Positions 1-11,713 of a DNA stretch of 23,500 nucleotides are shown piece after piece; the stretch's first letter is position 1; the number at the start of each line of letters is the position of its first letter. The notes beneath the pieces were generated by a model. It was not told the origin of the DNA and searched no databases. It saw only the letters and a list, made by a program, of their open reading frames with translations. The translations under genes were made by a program, and so were the position numbers. This DNA comes from Chrysomallon squamiferum (Eukaryota > Mollusca > Gastropoda > Neomphalida > Peltospiridae): contig CM022667.1 in NCBI GenBank assembly GCA_012295275.1, forward strand, positions 1,380,443 through 1,403,942, in the 5' to 3' direction.

Positions 1-548
1 TTTTACATACCATCACCAAATATAATATGAAAAAACTAAATATATCTTGAAATATTCGGTTATTATATATTTATAACAGGGTAATTTTGTTATGCTATGC
101 TCATTTACCCTGACCCAAGTTAATAAAACAAAGGCTGATGGTAATCTTTCACAACTGTGAAATCAGCTTTACTATACATGCCAATCAGTAACCAGAATCT
201 ATTAATTAGCATAACGAAAGGCGTATAATGTGTCATGTTGTATATCGAATAATATTAAATATTAGTACTGATAAACTCTGATGCAGGTATACATCCACAT
301 TAATTTACATTAACCTTTGGTAGAGATGAAAACAAATGTATATTGAAGTTCCTCTACCCTCACCCAATACATCAACAACAGGTATTCTCTGACTTGTATT
401 AAAGTGGATCACTGTCAGGAACTTTATATAAGTCATAACATACACAAGTTTGAGTGTAACTTGTATGCTACTAGTGTGTCACAAAGTTGTATCAGTACAG
501 GAACCAAAGGAATCAGTATGGATCTTCATAAACACAATCTGAGTAAGG

Positions 549-587
<39 letters not shown>
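549..587. repeat. (AT)n(GT)n microsatellite
   Basis: A compound dinucleotide array: about 13 AT units followed by about six GT units. Confidence 0.95.
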
Positions 588-1218
588 ATGTGCATTCTTT
601 CAGTAGAATCATCAAAAATAAAATAAAATGAAATATCAGTGAAGTGATGGAAATTAATATTCACTATAATGAGAAAACAAACTGATGGCAAGGTAAAAAT
701 ATTAGGATCAATATTAGAACATATACATCCCTACCCTACATTACACACACCAGACAGACAGACACCAACTGATGCAGACATTGAATTAAGTACACACAGG
801 GCAGATGCACTTGATGTATCACGACAAGCCTGGAAATGTTTCTGAAACTAATGCAATTTGAAATCTAACAATTAACTTAGCTATTTTCGGTTTTAAACTG
901 CATTACCGTTGGAAATTTAAAAAAGAATGCCTGACCTATATGTATCTGTTAAAACAGCAGATGTCTTCTGTACACAATTATCCTCAGTTTCAAATAATTA
1001 TACATATATATATTTTTTTTTAATCATCTGCATCACCATCAGAATGACATTCCTAATTTTCTTGGAGATTCATCAGTGTCATTTTCGACATGTACATGCA
1101 TGTAGCCAACATGCCAGTGAGAACATTAAACTGAACTCAGTTTCCTTACTTTCTACAACTGAGCTATACAGCATCAGCCTCACTGTGTTTGTATGCAGCT
1201 AAATTTATGCTTGCACGG

Positions 1219-1228
1219 CTAAAAATAG
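1219..1228 (+). promoter_or_regulatory. MEF2-type site CTAAAAATAG, copy 1 (intron 4)
   Basis: A perfect match to the MEF2 consensus YTA(A/T)4TAR, in the shared 12-mer GGCTAAAAATAG. Here it is the centre of a longer inverted repeat: GCTTGC (1209-1214) pairs with GCAAGC (1231-1236), and GGCTA pairs with TAGTC around AAAA. Binding is inferred. Confidence 0.4.
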
Positions 1229-1386
1229 TCGCAAGCTATCATTTCAAAGTGACTGTTGTGCATGTTACATCTCTCGCCTAGGAGGTCAATCAAATATAGA
1301 GTGCACAACGGTTAGCTGCAGTAGATGGGTAAGGTGTATGGCTAATCATAATACAAGCCGCACAATATAAATAGCTTAGAGAACCA

Positions 1387-1486
1387 TGCACGCACGCACA
1401 CACACACACACACTCACACATTCACACTCACACACACACACACACACACAAACACACAAACACACACACAAATATACACACTCACA
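1387..1486. repeat. Interrupted (CA)n microsatellite
   Basis: About 100 bp of CA repeats broken by CTCA, TTCA, AACA and ATAT units. It is the longest CA array in the window. Confidence 0.95.
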
Positions 1487-2181
1487 GTGGCACAGAGAGA
1501 AACTTGTGTTTAATACAGATTCGTGTATTTGAAATTACTGAAGATGTATGCCCAAGCAAAATCCACTGGAATATTAAAAACAAACAAAAATTTGATAAAT
1601 ACATAAAATAATATCTGACATTATCTTTTCCAGGTTTTTTTTTTCCTTTTTTCAAAAAACTTCTTCTTTCTTCAGATTTTTACCAAAAAAGAGTTTGTAG
1701 TTAAGAAATGTTATCAAGAACATTATTCAATTTTTTTTTTTTTTTTTTTCTCTCATGGAAATAAAGATAAGGAGTAAAGTATCAAAAACAAATGTTCTTG
1801 ATGAAAAAAAAAAGATAGGTGTTTAATATATCAAAGTTGGAAGACTTTTACTAATAGCGTAAAACTACAAGAAAACAAAACGAAACAAGCCCACGCAACA
1901 TTTAGAAGTACTGTTAGATACTTATAGCCAACAACAGGCCAAATGTTTACATATGTCATATGAAATGTTTGTTTTGGCACTGACTGGAAACGACTAGGGT
2001 CTTTATCTGGTCACACTATTTCTCCAGTATAAACACAGCAGAAGATAACATCCTGCACTTTTAGTGACACTACCATTTTATAGTATCTATTGAAATACAA
2101 AATACCAAATAAAACTCTCTTTAGAAGCACTTATAGGTTATTATTGTGAAAAGCTCTTAAAAATTCTTAATCGGTCACTTT

Positions 2182-2211
2182 CATTTATTTTTTATTTATT
2201 TATTTATTTTA
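2182..2211. repeat. (ATTT)n microsatellite
   Basis: A short tetranucleotide array of about seven units, one expanded. Confidence 0.85.
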
Positions 2212-4286
2212 AGAGATTCAGATGAATACATCCAGTTTAAACTGGTATGAATTAATATTTCTCACCTCAGATCAGTAGTTTAGTAAACATGAAATTCTAC
2301 AATTTGAATTCTTGCTCAAAGATCCTGATCTCAAATTCAAGGTCACACATCCATGTCAAGGTCATTCATATTTAAAACAATTCTTGATGAAAAATATTAA
2401 CATATCTGGAATCCTAGATCAATTCCCTTTCAAAAAAATATGAAGTATGTTCTATTTGCTCCATACTTTGCCGAGAAACATGAGCCTAAATGTAAGTCCA
2501 GTTACTGCCCAAAAATCGAAATTTGCAAATGTGGCATTTCCAAACAACTGATCTGATACAAGAAATATTAAGCATTTCATTTTTATCCCATCCATAATCA
2601 ACAATGAGTTATAGCCAAGCCAAGGGTATAGGTTAATATTTTAAAACAGAATGACAATAATAAAATTCTTTATATTTCCAAGTTACTAAATTCTTGTTTA
2701 AATAACAATGAAATAATGATGTCAACGTTTTTCGTACCAGGTTAATAATCCATGTTGATATAAAACTGAAAACTTTATGAAGTATGGTTTATTTTCTGAA
2801 GCTTTCATGAAACAAAAAAGCTAGCTACATAAAGGAATGTGCAAAAGTATTTTGCATAAAAATAGTTTCTATACCTACACATCAGTTTTTAGTAAAATTG
2901 ACTATTTTCATTCCACTGTGTGTATAAAATACACACAGACAGACCATTTACTTCCTCTTCCTCTTCATGATGTACAGACATATATTGATTGAATGGATAC
3001 TGTTAGGAGGTTGGACCGCATACATTTTAATCAGTGCTTTTGAGATGTTATACTTCAATATATTTAATGATAAATGCATTTAATTATACCCTGTTTTTAT
3101 AAATTGTTATATCTTGAAACCAAATTTCAGACACAACAATCACTGTTAATGAAATTAAATTTCAAATGACATTGCTCTGATAAAGCATGCCATTAAAATA
3201 AACATTCAAAAGCCTTTCGTGAAGGCTCCAAAGAGTATTTATGAATAATATTTTTATGTTAACAGAGTAAGTTCTAACACAGATTCTATTTTAGTCAGAG
3301 ATAAAGTTTTGAATTTTGTTTGTTGTTGTTGTTGGGTTTTTTTTCAAATACTGAGAAGAAAAAAGAAATAAATGAAGTGTTTCATTACTAATAAAAACAT
3401 TTTTTTTTATGTTTCAAATGAGATAATCATGGTAATCATATCACTGACCAGTGCTAACAAAGGTATACAGACTCAAGGGCCTTGTTCATTATCCAACAGT
3501 TAACAGGATCTGAACCAATCTTAAAGTAATGACGATTGCAAAAAAAAAAGAAACCTGAAAAGGCACAGATGAATGACATCTAAAATGATTAAAAATCTGA
3601 TTCTTAACTCTACAATTAATGTATATACACTATTCAAACAGGACAACACCCCAGATACATAAGCCTAGACTATGGTAATTCAACTCTTGGTATCTGTTGA
3701 TGCCTTCATGCCTAATAATATTGCTAGCTCATCTAGATACACTCAACCACTAGGACGCAACCCCTTCCCATAAATCAATATTTTGCAAGTCGAAGCTTAT
3801 ATGGACTGAACATTGAACACCTTGCTTCATTCTTTTGGCTCAATAACCCTGCAAGCCTGTCCGATTTCACAGAGACAAGTAGAAATTGCAAAGTCTGGCT
3901 TTATCAATTATCAACAGGCAATTTTGTTACACGAATTACACTGGCTGATTCGATAAAAACAAAAGTACATCTTTGAATTTTTTTTTTTTTTTTTTTTAAA
4001 CAGCTCCTTTTTTTTTAAAACTATTTTCTAAAAAGGTTTAAAATAAATTAAACAACAAAAAAAAAATTCTCATAAACCTGCCAGTAACGGTTTAAAAAGA
4101 CATTTTTTTTAATTTACCATGCTGGTAATAATTTTAGTGGGATAAATTTTAGTTTCTTTTGAAAGGTTATATACTTTACTCTGTTAAAGAAAAAATTATG
4201 TAAATGGTGCCAAGTAAAAAAAAAAAAAAGAAAAAAGAAATGATGAACATGTCTGTCACTGTGTCATAATGATTTTTTTCACACAC

Positions 4287-4290
<4 letters not shown>

Positions 4291-4321
<31 letters not shown>
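4291..4321. repeat. (AC)n microsatellite
   Basis: A pure array of about 15 AC units in intron 4, preceded by a short CACAC-TTTT stretch. Confidence 0.95.
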
Positions 4322-4325
<4 letters not shown>

Positions 4326-4783
4326 CATTGTGCATATGAATTTGTAAGTCATTAAATGCAGTTTTGTTGTTGTTTCTTTTATCTTTATTACAATAATAAA
4401 AAAAAATGGTATGGTATTTCTTATTTTTTTTTTTTTAAATAAACTGTTTAAAAATACTGTAGAAATAGTGACTCTATTATATGCAAAAACAATAAATGCC
4501 AGGTAAAAGATAAAACACAGCTGTGAAGGTATAAGATAATTATAAATCGTTTATAACGGGAATTTTTGTTGTGGTTTTTTTTTCTTGTTTTGTTTATGTA
4601 AAATACCTCAGCATGAATGTATGTAACGCTTTTAAAGTGTAATTAGTAAGATTTCTACGTGAAATATGTGTATGGCAGATCCAAAAAATGCATCAAGTTT
4701 TTCTTCTTTTCCTTTTTCAACCCCAGAAAACATTCACGTTTTAACAAGAGTAAAAGATCATTAATCCACAATGTTATACTCAC

Positions 4784-4903
4784 CTCTGGGTAATCAAAAT
4801 CTGGTGTACTTGCTATGTCTTGTATATAGTCCACTCTGTATTGGTTGTCTGGGTTTTGTAGTTGTACTGGGGGGTTCAGTGTGCTCATAGCACCGGTAAT
4901 TGT
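4784..4903 (-). CDS. GNAS: GNAS exon 4: helical domain segment
   Basis: A 120-nt exon of exactly 40 codons, phase 0 at both ends. It encodes [20 protein letters not shown] and then [20 protein letters not shown], part of the alpha-helical lid domain that covers the bound nucleotide. The acceptor has a clear pyrimidine tract (CTTTTATTTTTCCAG) and the donor is CCAGAG|GTGAGT. The open frame runs past both ends, but the extra residues are low-complexity intron sequence and were excluded. The next residues expected in the family (around FYEH..LW) are not found in the remaining window. Confidence 0.95.
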
Positions 4904-7900
4904 CTGGAAAAATAAAAGCAAATGTCAACTGTATTCAACAATACAAAAACAATAATAAAAGTTTTATTATTCCATAAAAAAAAAAAAATATATGTATGTG
5001 TATATATATATATATATATAAATTCGCTTCAAAGACATGCATCTCTGAAAAGCACCTATTAAAAATTTCATGTTAATGCTGTGAGTGTTAATAAAGATTC
5101 TATTTTAAACACAGATAAAATGTAGCAAATATTTTTAAAACTAAAAAAAACATATTTTTCTTCTTTTTCGCAAGGGCTGAAGAATGGAAGAAAATTAAAA
5201 ATTAAAAGTATTTATATGTTTATATAAGTAATGATTAAATTATTTACAGCAATAAAACTACACTTTATACAGATTACATCTTTTTGAAAAATAAAACCAC
5301 TTAATTTTAAATAACTTAATTTTTTTTTTTAAATTCATTGAATATACAAAATATTTACATTTTCTATTTTTTAAATAAAACAAATATATACACAATTTAA
5401 GTTTTTTATTATTTAAACCCATGTAAAATTTAAATTTTCTAATTTCTTTTAAATAAAACAAATATATACACAATTTTAATTATTATTTAAATATAATGAG
5501 CACACATGTAATTTTTTCTTTCTTTTTAAAAGACACGACTATACATAAACAAATTTCTGATTTCGAGTACCTTTTTTCTTTTTTCAAATGCAAAACGTGG
5601 AAATACAACAAACTTATCTAGTTGTCAGGCAATAAAACAATCCCAGCATATTAAAAACATTTGTAACTTCAGTATCTATGGATTTAGACATGCTATCTTT
5701 ATTATGTTCAAAAAAATACTGTGAGCCAAAGATAATTTGAAACTACATCCCCTGCTTATTAGAGCAGTATTTTATCTTTGCTGTAGCTTATGGCTAAAAA
5801 ACAAAAAAAATATTAAAAAAATTTCCAATAATGTACAGTTTTCTAAATGCATCATTAAAGTTGTTGATGTCCTTCTGCAAACCAAATAAAACATACTAGA
5901 CTGTCATGGTTTGTGTGTGTCATGTGATATGTCACAACATCAGTACACAACATTATGGTTCAGACAAAATGGTGCTTTCAGCAATCAATACTTTTTAAGG
6001 TTACATTACTGCCAGGTGCTTAATAAAAGATCTTAACTGAAGTAATTCTGAACTTGTTGTTATTTCACTGTACTGAAAACAGAATGAATGAATAAATAAA
6101 TAAATAAATAATTAAATTAAGAATTAATTTAAGAAATAAATTAATAAATAAATAAGTAAGTAAAATAACTGAAATGATTTATAAAAATCTGAACAAATCA
6201 GAAATGCTGAGAGAAAAAGACCAGGAAGCTACTAACAACAACAGTGTTTGGTTACAGATGAAAAACAAGAGACAAATAAATTCTACCATTTACAGATAAG
6301 AAATCCAGATACAGAGTACAAAGGATATTTGAGCAAACCAACACTAAAAATACTGTGTTCTTTATTTTTTTTTTTTTTTTTTTCTTCAAAAAATATAAAT
6401 AAATGCTCCCTGTAAATATAAACGAACATGTATTTAAAGTCATTCATGGAACATAAACAGTTTCTACACAATAATGAAACTTCTATCCACCTGAAATGAT
6501 CTACATTCTTCAAATTGGCAGATGGGAACAATTCAAGAATCTGCAGGCCCCCAACATAAATTATCAGCCCCTGACACTTTACTCAGGAATAATTTTATTT
6601 GCAACCTAAATGCTATTCAGTTAGCTGCATTCTGTTAAGTCTGCCAAGTTCTTCTGCACTCACACAGGCACAACAAATGGTAGAATGCATGTGTACATTC
6701 TGCTTGGTTGGTATTAATTGTGTAATGCTGTTGACTTTCCTAACATTTTCTTCAACAACTGGTCGCCATGGTGAATCTTATAAACAGTGTTTCCATACAA
6801 ACTAGTTTAGTACGCACAGTTCAAAGAGAAATTAACTTGTTAGATTTGTCCAAAACCATTGTGCATTTCTGCCATTCTCGACAGTGTAGCTGATATGGAT
6901 TCAGATTATCATTTACAACTGGAACAAATTACAGAAAGATAGAAATGATAATTCACAGGCATGTTTTAGAGGAGGACAAGATATCCTTTTTATCAGCACA
7001 AGTTTTTAATGGCCTTTTTTTCTTTCTTTCTTTTATTTCTCAAGTATCAGAATGGATTTCAAGGCCCAGTTTTAAATATCATTTGGAACATTAAATGAAT
7101 AAAGTAAGATAAATATCAAAAGAGAGGTGCTAGGACAATATCATTTCTGCAGCTTTACTTGAGAAGCAACTCTGTCACACAATCTGTTTAATATACATAT
7201 TGTTGGGTTGTTTTGTGTGTGTGTTTTTTGTTGTTGATTTTTTTATTGTTGTTTTGTAATATTTATAGTTTAAAACTAAACATTACACTCTGTTATAAGT
7301 ATTTTGCTGGTTTCAAGCTTAGGCTTGATGTCTAGACTTAAAAAGAAAGTTATTAACACTATGGCTATTACAAGTATTCCAGCTTAAAATCCTTAAATAA
7401 GAACAAAATATTCTGTAATATACATTTTCCTGATGTTATAACAGGTTTAATGTTTAGAAGAAGAAACCCATTTTAATATAAATCACTATTCTAAATATTC
7501 TATTGGTATTATAGCTTTTACCTTTGCATTTAGATATCAAAATCTGAAGAAACAACAAAAAAAAAGATCCAAAACAAATCTATTATAATATTTTGCTACT
7601 TTTACAACTTAAAATGACGTTGAGATAAAAGACCATTTTTATTACATATTTATATATACTGGTGTTGCAGCTTAGGTTTAATATTTTTACATGATCAAAT
7701 TAAATATCAAACATTATAAATCAGGTAAAAAAAAAAAAAGAAGAAAGAAAGAAAGATTTACAATGTGTACTGCAAATGCAATCTGAAAGGTTCATTCGGC
7801 TAACATTTTAGCTTTTCTGTTTCAACAAAACACTAAAAAATATCATCATAAACTTACTTTTATCTATATGAAAGGCTAAAGTAGCTTCAGACTGGATTTT

Positions 7901-8684
7901 TATGTTCATTAGTAGACAGTCTGAGCCATCAGTGCACTCTTTTCCTATCTCAGTCTGCCCAGACATGGAAACTGCATTTTGCAGTTTTCAAATTAAATGA
8001 TGCATAAACTGTCAAGGAGTGTAAGACAAATGAAGCATAAATAAAACTATTTTCTCTTAATTACTGTATAACAAAATAATAACTGGTAAATAACAAAAGG
8101 TGAACCATGTTAATAGTAATTGCGTTATTGACACAAGGTTTATGATTGCTTCAGTAAAGCCTACTGTCTGCAATTCATATTTTCCTTTTACTTACTTAAT
8201 ACCAGGAAAGGATGGCCACACAAACACAAACACAAACATACACAGACACAGTCATACATAAATGTAAGAAATGATTGAATACAAAATTAACCATATCTCC
8301 CTCATAATGTGTTTGATTAAAAGACCTGAGACAGTGAAAAAACAAAATAAAAATAAAATACAATACAGACAGCTAAACAGGCAGGTAGGTAGGCAGGTAG
8401 GCAGGCAGAAACATACAAATATGTATGAAGATGTATTTATATTCAACACCTTATTAGCTTAGATAGTAACAATCAATGTGTAGTGCATTTTTCATACCTA
8501 AATATAGAGAAAACTAATTGCAATAAACAACTTGAAAACCAATTCACATCCGTATCCATTAAAATGAAAATAGGGATCTCTAACATCTACAGCCCTCTTA
8601 AATATGAGTTAAAAAATCCCAGCAAACAGCACAGCCTTGATACCATCACAGTTTTGATTTCACTGATCTTGTATTTGGTTTAAT

Positions 8685-8728
<44 letters not shown>

Positions 8729-11678
8729 AACCTATTTAAAAAGCTTGAATGAAATTGTTATTGTAAACAAAAATAAATTAAAAATAAACATTTTTATTAG
8801 ATGGTTTTTTTTTTAGTGGTTAAAATGGGACATAGTCAATCCTGTGGCAACAAGGCATTTCATTGCTTAATACATGTCTATCTTACACTATGAAAACATG
8901 TACCAAAATTTACATATCTGAATTGTTCCAAGTTCTTAAAAATATATGAAGTGAGGCAAAAGAATGGGAAAAAAAAAAGAGACAATATTATAAGAGTATT
9001 TTTTTATGTGTTTGTAGCAGCCATTCATGAAACACACACAGAAAAAAAATATTCTAAGTTATGACCTTTCTTTAAAAAAGAAAAGAAAAATGTTTTAAAA
9101 ATCAACGTCTGCAGAACAATGTATTTGTTGACTAGTTTAATCTGATTTCACATTATCAGTTCTATATTTATAACCATTACTTTAAAAAAAAAAGGGTTTT
9201 CTATTTCTAAAGAAGTAAAAAAAAACCAACAGGAAAAAAAACAAAACAACGTAGAAGTCTACAATAAAAAAAAGAAGTATTATAATGGCAGTAGCAACAT
9301 TTATTATCAGAACAGCATTAAAAACGGCAACATGCTAAACTGTTTATAAATGTATGTTCTATTTTTCATTTCCCTTGGCGCTGCGGCTAAAAATAGCTAT
9401 CACCTGTTGTTTCAGTGACAGTACTTGAACTCAACACTTACAATCATTGGCGTATATACTTGCAGTGGCCCACAAGCCCCAGTTGGCACACATTGCAGAA
9501 TCACAAAAAAAGAAAAAAAAAAAAAAAAAAGAAGAAAAAAGAGAAAAAAAGAAAAGAAAAATTCAACATGTCTGAGTTAGTTTACAAGGTAGATGTTCAG
9601 CCTATTGCTTTTAAGATGTATTCACCTTTCCACCTTTGGACAGTGACATAGTATGCTGTACCAGCTTTTATGTGAACGTGCTTTTACAATGAAAATGTTA
9701 TTGATTGATTGGCCAAATGGTCATGGCATTCACCTTTCACTTGTCATCATACAGATAACCTTTCAAAAAAAATAAAAATGAAAATAAATGGCATAAACAA
9801 TCACAAGACATGCGAAACCCAACATTAAATCTCCATCTTAACCTTTAGCCCTATTGTTCTTTTTAAACCCTACTCTAAACAGCAGCATTAAGGCCCAAGC
9901 CCACAAACTCCACCCCATAAAACCAATTGCTTTTTTCTGAATCCTCTTCTGACTTTGGTCTCAAAGCTTGAAAAGCTTTGTTTGTTGGAACAGGAGATGT
10001 CGGATAAACCAAGAGTAACCCAGGAAGTATCCTGGAGCTTCTATTTCCGTGTATTAAAACCTTGTCAGCTTTTAAACACAGTTTCAAAACCAACACCAAC
10101 TTTTTGTTTTCTGAGCCATCATTCAGTAAAATGTTCAAGACATGTTCATAACTTCATTCTTGTAAAAAGCTATAAAATTTAATATGTGAAGAAAAGTATT
10201 TTTAGTTTGTTATTATATAAGAACATTTTTTTTATTATTTCCTTTGCTGTAATTTTTATTGTTTACATCAAAACCAGATTTAGTTAGCAAAATTCAACAA
10301 CCTAGTCATAAAGCTCATTTAAAGTATAAGCATTCGCGAGAAAAATCAAAATCAAAATCAAAATCAAAGATGACCCTAAATACACATTTGATTTTCACTT
10401 ATGGATTGAAATTATTCTATAATTCAGATTATGCTGAAGGAAAATCGCTGTGGTGTATTTGTTATATGTGGATTTTTAAACAATTAATAAATGTTTGTTT
10501 CATTTCATGTATAACGGGCTAATTCACACAGGGTTACCTGTGAATGTGTGTACGCACATGGTAATTAAATGTGTTTGGGGCACAATGCCAATTCTTCACT
10601 GTTACATGTTCACCCTGGCTACCACTCGCTTGTTTATATGATAATTCGATAATGTGTTAACAAGAATAACTGGTATGGTTAAGTGTAAATTAAGAGTGCA
10701 AGCAAAACAGAGAAACAATGCCATAGTGTACACATATTAAATAACGAGATATCAAATCATAAAAAAAAAATGTACACACACTGCATCCAAACAACACCTG
10801 CATTGTTATCTTCTTAATGTTTGACATGCTGAATTTACCAGTACTTTCACAGTCGTAAATAAAGTATTTGTTAAAAAATGAAAAACGACACTAGTTTGGC
10901 CGTAAACGGTTTTAGTACACATGTAAACTGGGTGTAGAAAAACAAATACAGTCCAACAGTTTTCTCACTCCATGATTACAGGCTCCCTGCTGCAAAATAA
11001 ATCAATAGGGAGTGTCTCAAAAGTTTCTCAACACCAACATATTATTTACTGTAAATACCAAATTTAAATAAATTTCTGAAAACCATTATTCTTCAATAAC
11101 ATTTTCACACAAACTAATGAATCTAGAAATATTTAAAATTGTTTAAAATATCTTTATGTATGTATGTAGGTATGTGTCTCTTTACTACCAAGGATAATAC
11201 AGAACATTTCTATAAATTTTTATTTAAACATCAATGTTCTATTTATAAAAAAAAAAAAACTAAAAAAAATAAGAAAAAAGAATTAATAACATCAATAATG
11301 TAAAATTATAAACAAAAAATTGAATACAGTAATGAAAAATGCTAGTGTCACTATAAATATTTGTTTTTAATTAAAAACAGGAATAAAACGGTAAAATATA
11401 TTCGGCTGTACGTCTGTGTGTAAACAAAGTGAAAGAGAATTTCAGTTAATTTCTGTTAATACAAACTCAGCGATCTGATAAATCAGACATAACCTGACAT
11501 CTGAAGCAGAAAATAATTTGCTCACATGTTTTTCTAAGTTGGGTAAAAGCATTTCAGCTGAATTTTATTTCACCTTTATTTATTCTGCTGTATAAATTGT
11601 TAAAAAGGCAGAGAAAATTATCATGACTGCTAAATTCATTATTATCAATCCCTTCTTATTTCCCACCAACCCCACCCC

Positions 11679-11713
<35 letters not shown>

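Larger units (their letters stand above)
1..4783 (-). other. GNAS intron 4, partial
   Basis: It begins at the GTGAGT donor next to 4784 and runs off the window, so it is at least 4,783 bp long. It is AT-rich with CA, TA and ATTT microsatellites. A more complex, less AT-rich stretch lies at about 3620-3960, and another at 1200-1380 includes one of the CTAAAAATAG sites. Neither shows a protein-like frame with splice sites. Intron status is inferred from the absence of the expected next exon. Confidence 0.82.

Noticed and set aside
1301-1370. tRNA-like segment GGTTAGCTGCAGTAGATGGG as a tRNA gene or SINE head
   Set aside because: It faintly resembles a box A, but no box B (GGTTCGA-type) follows at the right distance and no cloverleaf arms close.
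3660-3780. tRNA-derived SINE on the minus strand (CCTAGTGGTTGAGTGT)
   Set aside because: There is a box A-like stretch only; no convincing box B, tail or target duplication.
1-4783. GNAS exon 5 (around FYEH..LW and SNEYQLIDCA)
   Set aside because: I scanned the minus strand for these highly conserved residues and found none, so the exon is most likely beyond the window.
4655-4921. 88-residue minus-strand ORF taken as a complete small protein
   Set aside because: Only 4784-4903 is coding. The flanks are splice signals and low-complexity intron sequence.
5258-5473. Minus-strand ORF with repeated CIYLFYLK
   Set aside because: It is the translation of a 78-bp tandem duplication in AT-rich DNA, with no start context or homology.
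8687-8724. 38-bp poly(T) as the tail of a processed retrocopy
   Set aside because: No adjacent coding-like or repeat-like body and no flanking duplication were found. Simple slippage is enough to explain it.
9415-9651. Plus-strand ORF with a Lys-rich centre
   Set aside because: The core is a purine tract. The sides show no recognisable domain, and the frame is antisense to the gene in intron 3.
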